Source of the DNA: Myotis daubentonii
Taxonomy: Eukaryota; Chordata; Mammalia; Chiroptera; Vespertilionidae
Length of the DNA stretch: 64,000 bases
Assembly: GCF_963259705.1 (NCBI RefSeq)
Contig: NC_081842.1
Location: 60,090,787-60,154,786 of the forward strand
Reading direction: 5' to 3'
Each line of letters opens with the position of its first letter. The stretch's first letter is position 1. Made by a program: the position numbers and the translations under genes. The notes under the pieces were generated by a model. It was not told the origin of the DNA. It searched no databases and saw only the letters and a list, made by a program, of their open reading frames with translations. Of this stretch, positions 1-11,055 are shown piece by piece.

Positions 1-378
1 TTTATATCAGTTCTTCCTTAATTATCACATGATGCTCTAAGGTAGAGCATACAGGTAGGCTAAGTAAAATACTCACAGTTTTGCAAGTGGGCAAAATACA
101 CTTAAATCGTTCAGAGCTTATACTCTTAAACTCTGTGTTATAATGAATGGCTTTTAGTTTTCTTATTTGTATAATAAGGGGATTGAACCAATAAAATTTC
201 TAAGATATTTTTAAGTTTTTGTGACCACTTGTACTTACCCAAAGTTACACAAGCTTTTATATTTATTCTGTTTCTAGGCTCTGCTTGCTGCTATGATCAA
301 GGACAAATGCCCAATTCTAACCCACAGAATAAGTATGTGTTTCTTTTGTATGGCTGTTAACCAAATTAAGTTTTCCTT
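1..378. other. Intron, nothing recognised
   Basis: AT-rich STXBP5L intron sequence. I searched the minus strand for the next tomosyn tail exon and did not find it here. Confidence 0.6.
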
Positions 379-392
379 AAAAAAGGTCAATG

Positions 393-2558
393 GGGGAGAA
401 ACCAAGATGGCGGCATAGGTAAACATCGGAGTTTGCTGCCTCGAACAACCACTTCAAAAATACAACTAAAAGACGAAACAGACATCATCCAGACCACAGG
501 AAGGCTGGCTGAGTGGAAATTCTACAACTAGAAGGAAAGAGAAAAGCATACCGAGACTCAGAGGAGGCGCAATACGGAAGTAAAATACTAAGGTGCGGAG
601 GTGCATGCAGAGCAGGCTGGCGGCAGAGGGCGCAGTTGTCGTTTTCAATCAGGAGGGAGTCTCAGGCTCTATGCTCCAGTTCCGGGCGAGTCTCTAGGGA
701 CCCAGACTCATATAGGAGAATCAGAACTGTCTGGCATTGGTAGGAACTTGAGGGCAGCTTTCTCTCTGAGGGGCTTGCAGCGATTACTGGGACACTGAGA
801 AGCAGAGCCTCTGAGGGCAAGACTGAGAGCAGCCATAACTGCTAGCCCCGCCCTGTTGATCCCCTGGGACCTGCCCCGCCCAAGCCCTGCAGGGAGACTT
901 TTGCTGGATAGCCTCAGGCAAAGGCTAGATTAGCACCTCCCTAGAGATCCAGGAGCCAGGAAACCCAGAGGTCAAACTGGGACCATCCAGTTTGCAGCCC
1001 CGTGGAACCATAAAGGACATACTCAGGGGGCAGACTCAGTGAGCACCAAAGCCCCACTGAAGCAAGTCTTGCCCCTGAGGGGTGTCTCCAGCACAGAAGT
1101 TCTCCCACTGCAGACACAGCTGATTCTCACAGCCAATTGGCCTGGAGGGCAATTCCTCCCAGTGATAACTACAACAATCAAGGATTAACTACAACAAGAC
1201 TGTGCACAAAGCCCACAAGGGGGTGCACCAAGAGTGTCTACCTCAGGTAATTGGGGAGGCTGAACCACTAGGCCCTAGAGGACACTCAGCACAGAAAACC
1301 ACTTTATCAACATAGGGAAGCATAAAAAATGCGGAGACAAAGAAACAGGTCACAAATGACAGAAATGGAGGAAAGCAAATGACTGGATATAGAGTTCAAA
1401 ATCACACTTTTAAGGTTTTTCAAGAATGTTCTAGAAACTGCCGATAAACTTAATGAGATCTATAAGAAATCTAATGAGACCCTCGATGCTGTGATAAAGG
1501 ACCAACTAGAAATTAAGCATACACTGACTGAAATAAAAAATATTATACAGACTCCCAACAGCAGACCAGAGGATCACAAGAATCAAGTCAAAGATTTGAA
1601 ATACAAAGAAGCAAAAAACACCCAACCAGAAAAGCAAAAAGAAAAAAGAATCCAAGAATATGAAGATAGTGTAAGGAGCCTCTGGGACAACTTCAAGTGT
1701 ACCAACATCCGAATTATGGGGGTGCCAGAAGAAGATAGAGAGCAAGATATTGAAATCTTATTTGAAGAAATAATGACAGAAAACTTCCCCTATCTGGTGA
1801 AGGAAATAGACTTACAAGTCCAGGAAGTGCAGAGAACCCCAAACAAAAGGAATCCAAAGAGGACCACACCAAGACACATCATAATTAAAATGCCAAGAGC
1901 AAAAGACAAAGAGAGAATCTTAAAAGCAGCAAGAGAAAGAAAGTCAGTTACCTACAAGGGAGTACCCATACGACTGTCAGCTGATTTCTCAACAGAAACT
2001 TTGCAGGCCAGAAGGGAGTGGCAAGAAATATTCAAAGTGATGAATACCAAGAACCTACAACCAAGATTACTTTATCCAGCAAAGCTATCATTCAGAATTG
2101 AAGGTCAGATAAAGAGCTTCACAGATAAGGAAAAGCTAAAGCGATTCATCACCACTAAACCAGTATTATATGAAATGCTGAAAGGTATCCTTTAAGAAGA
2201 GGAAGAAGAAGAAAAAGGTAAAGATACAAATTATGAACAAATACACATCTATCAACAAGAGAATCTGAAAATCAAGTGAATAATCTGATGCACAGAATGA
2301 ACTGGTGATCATAATAGAATCAGGGGCATAGAAAGGGAATGGAGTGACTATTCTTGGGGGGTAAAGGGGTGTGGGGGATGCGGAAAGAGACTGGACAAAA
2401 ATCGTGCACCTATGGATGAGGACAGTGGATGGGGAGTGAGGGCGGAGGGTGGGGCGGGAACTGGGAGGAGGGGAGTTATGGGGGGAAAAAAGAGGAACAA
2501 ATGTAATAATATGAACAATAAAGATTTAATTAATAATAAAATGAAAAAAAAGAAGGAA
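393..2558 (+). mobile_element. Bat HAL1 (half-L1, ORF1 only), apparently full length
   Basis: The element opens GGGGAGAAACCAAGATGGCG, has about 0.9 kb of GC-rich 5'UTR, then an ORF1 region (1329-2195), and goes almost directly into a G-rich 3'UTR and A-rich tail. No reverse transcriptase/ORF2 segment is present. Perfect 14-bp TSDs (AAAAAAGGTCAATG) lie at 379-392 and 2559-2572. It would need L1 ORF2 protein supplied in trans. A second copy in opposite orientation is at 35443-37799 and has the same start, order and end, so the ORF2-less layout is ancestral rather than a private deletion. Confidence 0.9.
1329..2195 (+). pseudogene. HAL1 ORF1 protein frame with one in-frame stop
   Basis: The 289-codon frame has a single TGA at codon 18 (1380-1382). 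From the internal Met at 1491 it is open for 234 residues. The sequence has an L1 ORF1p layout: a charged helical coiled-coil segment, an RRM-like core starting NIRIMGVPEEDREQDIEILF, and a C-terminal domain with the typical PRHIIIKMPRAKDKE and RLSADFSTETLQARREWQEI motifs. ORF1p is a trimeric RNA-binding chaperone. In the 35-kb copy the codons at the stop position read as Leu, so the stop is a local lesion. Re-initiation at 1491 would omit most of the coiled coil. Confidence 0.85.
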
Positions 2559-2871
2559 AAAAAAGGTCAATGAACTCCCTGAATTGTATGCAAAGTTTTT
2601 GTGTGTACAGACATATTCTCCATCCTGGAGGAAGAGTTTATCACCTTTCAGAGCATTCTCCACAGGTAAAAAAACAAAAAACAAAACAAAACAAAATTTA
2701 AAAATTAACCATTAATATGCATAATCTTCACATTTTCCCCCCTTACTTACTTTTTCTGTTTATACCTAGAAACACACTTGGTAAGGGTCACAGTGATGAA
2801 CATAATATTCAAGACATATTCTAGGAAAGGCATATTTATTGTCTGGCCCAATAATGTTTTAGCTTTTTTTT

Positions 2872-2990
2872 AAAAAAAACAACAACAATGCTTTTTTTAA
2901 AAAAATTATTTTTTAAAAGAGAAAAAGGGAGGGGGGAGAAAGAGGGAAACATCAACTAGTTATGCGCCACTTTCCCTCCTCCCCTCCCCC

Positions 2991-3030
<40 letters not shown>

Positions 3031-3150
3031 TCACGCATGTACTCTGGGCATCAAACCTACAACCTGGGTATTGCCCTGAGGGAATTGAACCCACCACCTT
3101 TTGGTGTACGGGAAGATGCTCCAACCATCTGAGCCACACCGACCTGGGCA
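2872..3150 (-). mobile_element. VES-type SINE with (AC)n expansion
   Basis: The reversed head GCTCCAACCATCTGAGCCAC is at the right and the A-rich tail at the left, between ATTTTAG-T(n)-like imperfect TSDs (about 2857 and 3153). The interior holds a 37-bp AC microsatellite at 2993-3029, which is atypical for VES. Confidence 0.75.
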
Positions 3151-3231
3151 GTATTTTAGTTTTTTGACATCTCTCTCATTTTCTCTCTTTTTACAACCAT
3201 CCCAATGATTTTTTTTTTGTGCCTGACCTAC

Positions 3232-3397
3232 CTGTAGATTATCACACATTTCTTGGCTGTACGTTAACCGCTGAATTTCAGTAGGAGAGACTAGGTATAA
3301 TGCCTGTCCTTCATTAGCGAAACAAAATGTCCGTGCTATCCTCATGTCTGTCAGTGGCAAATAATTAACATCCAACATTGGGCGAAGACTAGGCAGG
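3232..3397 (-). CDS. STXBP5L: STXBP5L coding exon, 166 nt, end of propeller domain
   Basis: The minus-strand translation is LPSLRPMLDVNYLPLTDM, then ARTFCFANEGQALYLVSPTE and RLTYSQEMCDNLQ. This is the highly conserved end of the tomosyn propeller just before the tail region and C-terminal R-SNARE motif. STXBP5 reads differently at several of these positions, favouring STXBP5L. The acceptor is CATGCAG at 3399-3398 and the donor CTACAG|GTAGGT at 3231-3230. The exon ends in phase 0. The next expected exon (tail leading to the VAMP-like coil that binds syntaxin-1/SNAP25) is not found between 3231 and 1, so it must lie outside the window. Confidence 0.96.
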
Positions 3398-4406
3398 CTG
3401 CATGGAAAAAAAGCAAATCCACATTATATTCAAATTGTTAGAAGCTTTTAATTTCTTAAAGGCTGTACAGAAAAACAGTAATTTTTATGCCTCTATTTTG
3501 TGGTTGTTTCTTTTTAATCTCTTGAAGTCTCAGTGGTAATAAAATGACTTTGACATAAAATCGTATACATAAAAAATCATGGGCACAATTCTTCTATCTT
3601 AATCCATCTAGTACTTAGCAAATGTCCTTGAAGATCAAATTAAGTGAAGTGGCCAGCAATTTCAAGGTACTTTTTGCAGCATTTCACAGGTTTCTACAGT
3701 ATGGTTATAATCTTTGGTTATGACAGAAACACTACTGCTAGAAAGTGCCTGAACACATAATTGGTATTTTAAGGCAAAACTCCCGAGTTTGAGGAAGTTT
3801 ATGAACTGATGGAGGCATGTAGTGGATCCAGTTCACTGTGCCTGGGAATGGAGTGGCTTCGCTCTCCATTTCTTTACTCCCTCAGTACACAGGAAATGGA
3901 AATTACCTATAGTTATCACTGAAGGCATTATTAATAAATATAAGCATGGCTAGGGCTGTAAGGGAATGAGAATAAGTTATACATAATGGATGAGAATTTG
4001 TACATTCAGATGAATACCACTCATCTCCTAGTGTCTTACCGAAAGGCTATATGCTTATCCTAATGTTATAGCCAATGATTTCCCTTAAATTCATTTTTTT
4101 AAACAACATCCCTTGGATATTGTCAGTAGAGCCAATTTTACAAAGTACTAAAGGAAATATCTCATTGCTTGTAAATCACACCTCAAATGCCAATTGGAGA
4201 AAAATCAACTTGTAATTATATCTCAAGCTTTGAAATCATCCTACTAATTCCCATATGCACAGTGATTTTAAATTATTCCAGATGAGAAAACCAGCACCCT
4301 GAAAAAAAGTACTAATTTCCCATCTGAAAATCGTTTATAATTACAATTTAAACCTTATCATATAAAAGGAGACCTGAAATATGTGCTGTTGGAATAAGCT
4401 TTTCAT

Positions 4407-4560
4407 AAGGTCCTAGCAGTGTGCTGTCCAAGGTGGTAGCCACTAGCCACAAGTGCCTATTGAGCAGTTGATATGTGGCTCGTCTGGATTGAGATGTTCT
4501 GTAAGTGTAAACTATATACTGGATTTCAAAGACTTAGTATAAAAACAATTATTAAAAAGT
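4407..4560 (+). mobile_element. hAT-Charlie (MER1-type) remnant
   Basis: CAGTGTGCTGTCCAAGGTGG at one end, then GCCACTAGCCACAAGTGCCT and a TTTCAAAGACTTAGTAT segment, resemble MER1-group non-autonomous hAT elements. Only one inverted terminal repeat is clear. Confidence 0.6.
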
Positions 4561-4849
4561 GTATGTTATGGCATTTCAAGTAACTAAGCTCCTTTGGACA
4601 TGAGTCCAAAACATACCCAGTTAAACAGACATCCATGATAGATTCAGTCAAATTAATTGGTGGTGGGGAATAGATTAATTCACTAACATGTGTACAATAG
4701 TGGATGCAAATAATACTGTATTTTCTATGTCCTAGAGAAGCTAAAAGGATCAAATTAAATTCTGTATGTAAAATTCTCATGTGGACTATGAAACACAGTA
4801 AAAATAACAGTTCACTTATTTTCCTTATAGTTTCTTTATCTTTATATTT

Positions 4850-4915
4850 CCAGTGCCTAGTATAGCTTCTGGGAGATGACATATACTCAATAAATATTTG
4901 CTGAATGAATGTGTG
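4850..4915 (+). mobile_element. L2/MIR 3' fragment
   Basis: TACTCAATAAATATTTGCTG followed by AATGAATG is the usual end of L2 or MIR. Too short to choose between them. Confidence 0.5.
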
Positions 4916-5203
4916 AGTGACTGGAAAATCACTCTTTCCTTAGATTCCTCAATGTCAATTAAAATATATTTTTTATTCACAATGCAAAGCATTTTTAGCA
5001 AAACAAAACACCCAACCAAGACAAAAAATAGAAAAGCGAAACTCTTCTCAAATTGTAGAACAATAAGACATTCAAAAACACAATGAAACAAGGATCTCAG
5101 GTTGCTTCTTGATAACATCTTGCAGATTACATATATACTTCTCAGAATTGCACTTTGTTGGCACTGTTGTGATTACCAGATAATTTATAAAGAAGGCAAG
5201 TAC

Positions 5204-5564
5204 CTCATTATCATGATATGCCCATTGGCACAAAAGCATGCCAAGCAGGCACTGTTACACATGACCACCACATCTGCTTGCAGTATAAAAGATGTCTCGG
5301 TGATGTTATGAACATAAAGGCAAGTCTGAGAAGGCAGTGAGAAAACTTTGGCTTGTTTTTCTGAGCAGATTATTGTATACTGATGATCTCCTGTTTCTTG
5401 TGACAGAGAGGGGCAGTTCACGACCAGTTTCCTTCTCCAAGATTTTTCATTTTCATCTATGTTGTTTGGGTCCCTCCAAACTTCATATGGTGGTTGCATT
5501 AATCCACCAGTTCGATCCATACAGGAGAATGTTAACACAGCTCCTTTCAATGAGAGGAATGTAC
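5204..5564 (-). CDS. STXBP5L: STXBP5L coding exon, 361 nt, C-terminal propeller
   Basis: The minus-strand frame encodes TFLSLKGAVLTFSCMDRTGG, PPYEVWRDPNNIDENEKSW, DHQYTIICSEKQAKVFSLPS, ITETSFILQADVVVMC and ends ACLACFCANGHIMIM. These are diagnostic tomosyn-2 segments of the second seven-bladed propeller (Lgl-related). Alternating hydrophobic strands and an acidic/charged loop (NIDENEKSWRRK) are visible. The acceptor is TTTTTTATAG at 5566-5565 and the donor GAG|GTACTT at 5203-5202. The exon starts with two bases and ends with two (AG). These join C of the 3397 exon to give Ser. The open frame runs the full exon with no lesion. Confidence 0.96.
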
Positions 5565-5734
5565 CTATAAAAAACAAGTTTATGTCATTGGCATGTGAAA
5601 TTCTTTCTAAAACAACTGTTATTCATCTATGGGCAATGAATGTTTTATATTATAATTTATATCTGTAATATAATATTGTAATAATATACATGAATCAGTA
5701 GATTTATAAGTCCATCGGTTCCAACAACTTGGAC

Positions 5735-5910
5735 TCATAGAATGTTAGTTCTGACAGGAGCCTAAGACATCAACTTGTCGTATGCTCTCAGTAGACTAAT
5801 AAGAAAGTGGAGACCCAGAAAGATGATGAGACTTGGGCCAAGTCAAGTTAGTTGCTGAGTCTAGACTAGAACTCAGGTTTTCTGATTCCTAATCCAGTGT
5901 TCTTTCTTTA
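5735..5910 (-). mobile_element. MIR-type ancient SINE
   Basis: GTGGAGACCCAGAAAGATGA, GGGCCAAGTCAAGTTAGTTG and ACTAGAACTCAGGTTTTCTG follow the antisense MIR order. A Helitron is inserted just after it. Confidence 0.7.
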
Positions 5911-5917
5911 TACTATA

Positions 5918-6371
5918 CTAGGGGCCCAGTGCACAAAAATTTGTGCACTCGGGGGGTCCCTCAACCCGGCCTATGTCCTCTCGAAGTCTGAGACCCCTCA
6001 GGGGATGACCACCTGCTGGCTTAGGCCTGCTCCCCAGGGGATTGGGCCTAAGCTGGCAATCAGACAGCCCTCTGGCAGCCCAGCAGCCCTTGGGGGATGT
6101 CCACTTGCCAGCGGGGAGCAGACCTAAGCTGCAGTCAGACATCCTTAGCGCTGCTGAGGAGGCAGGAGAGGCTCCCACCACCACTGCTGTACTGGCAGCC
6201 ATCAGCCTGGCTTGTGGCTGAGCAGAGCTCCCCCATGTGGGAGCACACTTACCACCAGAGGGCAGCTCCAGCATTGAGCATCTGCTCCCTGGTGGTCAGT
6301 GTGTGTCATAGTGACCAGTCATTCCCAGTCTTTCTGCTGTTAGGGTCAGTTTATCCTTTTATTATATAGGA
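5918..6371 (-). mobile_element. HeliBat-type Helitron, component B of a composite
   Basis: On the minus strand it starts TCCTATATAATAAAAGGATA (from 6371) and ends with a GTGCAC...TTTGTGCAC hairpin followed by GGGCCCCTAG (5918-5921). No Rep/helicase coding is present, so it is non-autonomous. Its 5' end abuts the 3' end of component A with no host DNA between. Confidence 0.9.
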
Positions 6372-7165
6372 TAGAGGCCTGGTGCATGGGTGGGGGCTGG
6401 CTGGTTTGCCCTTGAAGGGTGTCCCGGATCAGGGTGGGGGTCCCGCTTGGGTGCCTGGCCAGCCTGGGTGAGGGGCTGATGGCTGTTTGCAGCTGGTCAC
6501 ACCCCGTTCAGGGTGGGGGTCCCCACTGGGGTGCCTGGCCAGCCTGGATGAGGGGCTGAGGGCTGTTTTCAGGCTGGCCACACCCCCTTTAGGGTGGACG
6601 TCCCCACTGGGGTGGCTGGCCAGTCTGGGTGAGGGGCTGAGGGCTGTTTTCAGGCTGGCCAGCAACTGAAGCTCCCAGCCTCTCCTTTTTTTCTTTTTTT
6701 TAATTCTGGGATTTATTTACCTTCTATAATTGAAACTTTGTTGCAGTCACTGGAGCTGAGAGCTGGCTCGTGCTCGCTCCAGCTCTGAGGCCATGGCCTG
6801 CTGAAAGCAGGTATCTGGGGTTTGTTTAGCTTCTATAATTGAAACTTTGTTGCCATCACTGGAGCTAAGAGCCGGCTCCTGCTCGCTCCAGCTCTGTGGC
6901 CATGGCCTGCTGAAAACAGGTATCTGGGGTTTGTTTAGCTTCTATAATTAAAACTTTGTTGTTTTTGGAGCTCAGAGCTGGGCCACGGCAGGCGGGGAAC
7001 CTTGGCTTTCTCCATCACTGGAGCAAGCAAGCCTCCTGCTCGCTTCAGCTGCGTGGCTGCTGGCCGCCATCTTGGTTGGGTTAATTTGCATATCGTGCTG
7101 CTTAGCCAATGGGAGGTGTAGTGAAGGTATGGTCAATTACCATGTTTGTCTATTATTAGATAGGA
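6372..7165 (-). mobile_element. HeliBat-type Helitron, component A of a composite
   Basis: The minus-strand start is TCCTATCTAATAATAGACAA at 7165; it ends ACCAGGCCTCTA at 6372. Inside are about three units of an ~80-bp repeat (6420-6660) and three units of a ~110-bp repeat with TTCTATAATTGAAACTTTGT (6720-6960). The same A+B order occurs at 41.7 and 59.9 kb. Confidence 0.88.
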
Positions 7166-8035
7166 TAGTCCCCCTTAAAATCCTTTCTTTAAAAAGGAAA
7201 TTTCAGAAAATGTATAATTTTTATTTATTGAAATAATTTCAACTGAAAAAATAATCATGTCATCTGATTCCACTTCTCTCATTGGCTCATTCACTAGAAA
7301 ATGCTGTTTTCCTTCTTCTGAAATTGAGCACTCAGAATACATTTAATGCAATTTTACCATCTAGAGTCCATGCTAACAATTTTTATTATATGAAATAAAA
7401 CAAACTGCCTTTGGCTCTTGGGCAGGCTAATCCATCTTTATACTGAAGAGAGGTTTACTCACCTGCATTCTCCAAGTTGAATATCCAGGCCAGATTACTA
7501 CCTGTGGGTGGTTTTCACCTGTCCCAGAAGACAGGATACTACAAAGCTTTGAAGGTAACTTGAATATTGACCTTTTGACATTTCCAGACTCTCCCATAAG
7601 CAGTGCCCTAGCAGCCTTCCAATGCCCACCCCCCACCCCATGTTCTTTAACATCATGTAGAGAGAGTAAGAAGATTAATCAAGCTGATAGGCTTCAGGAG
7701 TGTACAGAGACATGAAAAGGGAAGGTGATATATAAAAATACATTCCATTTAGAAAGTACTTTATAATTTGAAGTACTTAAAATTTATCACATTCAAAATA
7801 ACATGTTTAGAGCTTTAACATCTCAGTTGTGTTTTTAAACTCACTTTAAAACCAGAATGTGTGGCCTGTGAACGTCCTGCTAGGTAACTGAAGAGGATAG
7901 GAGAGTAGGGGCTTAGGCCTTTAGTCTGAGGGTCAGGGTATAAAAAAAATATCTCTCTCAACCTCCCATGAAGAAAAAAATAATTCCAAAAGCTATAATG
8001 AATGATTAGAATTAATCTAGAATTGATCCTTCTAT
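7166..8035. other. Intron, nothing recognised
   Basis: Unique-looking intronic sequence between a Helitron and a VES SINE. Short open frames on both strands look like chance. Confidence 0.5.
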
Positions 8036-8050
8036 AAAAGCACATCTCCT

Positions 8051-8277
8051 GCCGAAACCGGTTTGGCTCAGTGGATAGAGCGTTGGCCTGCGGACTGAGG
8101 GGTCCCGGGTTCGATTCTGGTCAAGGGCATGTACCTGGGTTGCGGGCACATCCCCAGTGGGAGATGTGCAGGAGGCAGCTGATCGATGTTTCTCTCTCAT
8201 CGATGTTTCTGACTATCTCTCTCCCTTCCTCTCTGTAAAAAATCAATAAAATATATTTAAAAAAATAAAATAAAATA
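8051..8277 (+). mobile_element. VES SINE, near consensus
   Basis: The tRNA-like head has an A-box-like TGGCTCAGTGG and B-box GGTTCGATTC, then the VES body and AATAAA-rich tail. Perfect 15-bp TSDs AAAAGCACATCTCCT are at 8036-8050 and 8278-8292. Confidence 0.96.
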
Positions 8278-9046
8278 AAAAGCACATCTCCTAACTACCC
8301 ACCAAGGGAAAACTTTTCTAAGTATAAATACCTTAGCATCCTTAATTTAGGGATAGCCTAAAGTAGGTTAAAAAGATAAAAAAAAATCTACATTTTTGAA
8401 GCCATTTTACTTATACCTGATACTTGCAATCTGTCAGCATCAAAACGACAATTTCTCAATAAGCTGCCCTTGCAAAACAGCTGCTTTGTTTCCTAATTTG
8501 TGGTCAAAAAGATTGTTTATATTCTGTGCATTAAGTATTTACAGGGTTTTAAATTTTACCAACAATGTATTATTAATCTTTATCACTCCATCTTTAATCT
8601 TTCCTAACTTAAAACAACAACAAAAACCTTAAGCAAGTCAAATTACAATCTATTATTTTGGAAGTACACCTCATTATGAAGTAAGCTTAAATTTAAGAGA
8701 TTCTATAAGATCTTAACAATTCATCTACAGTAAATTACTGACCGCACAATTAATTAGGGATTCCTTCTTAAAGGAGGACTCAATGGCTAGAAGTATACCT
8801 GACTCCAGTTTTCTAAATAACCTGCCCTCCCTACTACAACCTGAGCTCAAAAAGTTCGCCATCACTGGTGTAGCCAAAGGTTTGTCAATTTGGTTAACTT
8901 AAAAAAAAAAAAAAAGCCACAGTTCTCAATTTCACTAAATAGTGAGCTAAGGACTAAAAGAATTGTGCATATTTCTTTAAAATTAGAAATGTAGTAAAAA
9001 ATGTTTCCTTATTGTGAAATAAATTTATAATTTAAAAAGTAATCCT

Positions 9047-9410
9047 CTGTATCTATGAGTTTGTTTCAGCTTTGTTTGCTCATTTTATTTTTTAGATTCT
9101 ACATAAGTGAAATCATACAGTTTTTGTCTTCCTCTATCTTATTTCACTCATAGATACAGAGAACTGATGATTGCCAGATAGCAGAGTTTTGGGGGATGGG
9201 TGAAAAAGTGAAGGAGGGGACTAAGATGTACAAACTGCCATTTATAAAAAAAAGTCATGGGCATAGGGAATATAGTCAATAATATCGTAATAATTATCTA
9301 TGGTGTCAAATGGTCACTAGACTTATGGTGATCACTTTATAAAGTCTATAAATGTTGAATCACTAATGTACACTTGAAACTAATATAATGTTTGTCAACT
9401 ATAACTTAAA
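9047..9410. mobile_element. L1 3' end with 5' inversion (twin priming)
   Basis: Bases 9047-9152 are antisense L1 3' sequence; 9150-9410 are sense L1 3'UTR. The parts meet at CATAGATACAGAGA, whose reverse complement also begins the inverted part (TCTGTATCTATGAG, 9047). This is the usual signature of twin-primed L1 integration. Confidence 0.75.
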
Positions 9411-9464
9411 AATGAATTTAAAAATTATCCAAATAGATTAACTTCTAAAATACAATGCATGTTA

Positions 9465-9805
9465 TAGTTTGAATTGTGCACCGCCCCCATTCATATGTTG
9501 AAGCCATAAACCCCAGTACCTCATACTGTGACTTTAAGATAGACTTTAAAGAGGTGATTAAGTTAAAATGAGGCTGTTAGGGTGGGCCCTAATCCAACAG
9601 ACTAAGAAGAGGAGATTGGGACAGGCAGCCCCCAAGGGTACATGCATACAGAGTGATGGCCCCCTGCACATCTAGAAGAGGCCTCAGAAGAAACCAAAAT
9701 TGCCAACACCTTACTCTTGGACCTCTAGCCTTCAGAAGTATGAGAAAATAAACTGTTGTTTAAGCCATATACATGCATTTATGTGAATTTGCCACACTAG
9801 TAGAG
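9465..9805 (+). mobile_element. ERVL-MaLR-type LTR (MLT/MST-like), solo
   Basis: Phrases CATATGTTGAAGCCATAAAC, GGGTGGGCCCTAATCCAACA, and GAGAAAATAAACTGTTGTTTAAGCC (written in part) are typical of mammalian MaLR LTRs. No internal coding sequence follows. Old and diverged. Confidence 0.6.
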
Positions 9806-9824
9806 AGAGCTATTCCACTTAAAA

Positions 9825-9979
9825 TCTATAATAATAAAAGTGCAACATAAAAATCAACAGGCTGAACAGCGGAACGACTGTCCGGATGAACTTCCAGATG
9901 AAGCCAGGGCTGTGAGGGCTGAGGCAGTCGGAGCAGTGAAGGCCTACTCTTGCATGAAATTCATGCATCGGGCCTCTAG
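9825..9979 (+). mobile_element. Short Helitron (155 bp)
   Basis: It begins TCTATAATAATAAAAGTGCA and ends with the ATGAAATTCAT hairpin plus CGGGCCTCTAG. This is an unusually short copy. The following T at 9980 is already the first base of the next Helitron. Confidence 0.85.
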
Positions 9980-10455
9980 TCCTATATAATAAAAGCCTGA
10001 TATGCTAAGTGTCCGGTTGTCCAGTCAGCCATTCAACTAATCAAAGCATAATATGCTAATGATATGCTAAGGCCACTCAACTGCTCGTTATGATGTGCAC
10101 TGACTACCAGGGGGAAGACAGACAACAGGTCGATCAGTCGCTATGACGTGCACTGACCACCAGGGGGCAGACGCTCCAACTGGTAGGTTAGCTTGCTGCT
10201 GGGGTCTGGCCAATTGGGACTGAGTGAGATGGGCCAGATATGCCCTGGAGCCCTCCCAGGGTCCCTTCCTGGCTGGCCAACCGCCTGAGTCCCTCCCTGG
10301 CCCTGATCGTACACCGGTGGGATCCCTCAACCTGGCCTGCACCCTCTCGCAATCTAGGACCCCTCAGGGGATGTCAGAGAGCCAGTTTCAGCCCAATCCC
10401 GCAGGCCAGGCTGAGGGACCCCACTGGTGCACGAATTCATGCACTGGGCCTCTAG
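9980..10455 (+). mobile_element. HeliBat-type Helitron
   Basis: It starts TCCTATATAATAAAAGCCTG directly after the previous element and ends GTGCACGAATTCATGCACTGGGCCTCTAG-like sequence at 10455. It contains the frequent HeliBat phrase TGACCACCAGGGGGCAGA. Confidence 0.92.
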
Positions 10456-11055
10456 TAAGTAATAATTCAGATATACGAATTTAGCACAACCAGTTAACTA
10501 AGAAAACACAACTTTATCTAACTATACCATATATATGTGTTCTTTTAAAATAAAATCCCTTATGCTATATATTAATAAAATTCTTTTTTTAAGAAATGTT
10601 TCTCAGATAACTTTTATCATAAATAGGAAAGAGAACAAATTAAAAAATGTTAAAAGGAATAACAGGAGGAATCTCACTCATCCTTTGAATGAAAAAAAAG
10701 ATAATTCAAGTAGGAAGAGAATACAACATATGTTTTGAGCAACAGGATAAAAAGGAAAGAAATTGAGTGAAACAAGATGAGAAGTTTATCAAAGACTTTA
10801 GAGCCACCTCAAGTCAGACACTTCTAGCTTAATTGTTCTGAGTTCTTCAAGAATGCTACAAAAACACTCATAGGCTCTGATCTGGTATGGAACTTTGGAG
10901 AAATGCTTCAGTTCATTAAAAATAACTTTTTAACTTTTGCATTGAGGTTTTTCTTCAGTTCAGTGCTTCTGAGGAACTTCTTTTCCAAGACAATGTTTAG
11001 GTTGGCTGTTCCAGTTTACTTATCATAGAAATGGTTGTGCTATTTTACCCTAAAG
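10456..11055. other. Intron, nothing recognised
   Basis: AT-rich sequence between a Helitron and SPIN. No repeat family or exon recognised. Confidence 0.5.

Noticed and set aside
8051..8130. tRNA gene from A and B boxes
   Set aside because: Followed by the VES body and tail with TSDs; it is a SINE head and the cloverleaf is not intact. The same applies to the other VES copies.
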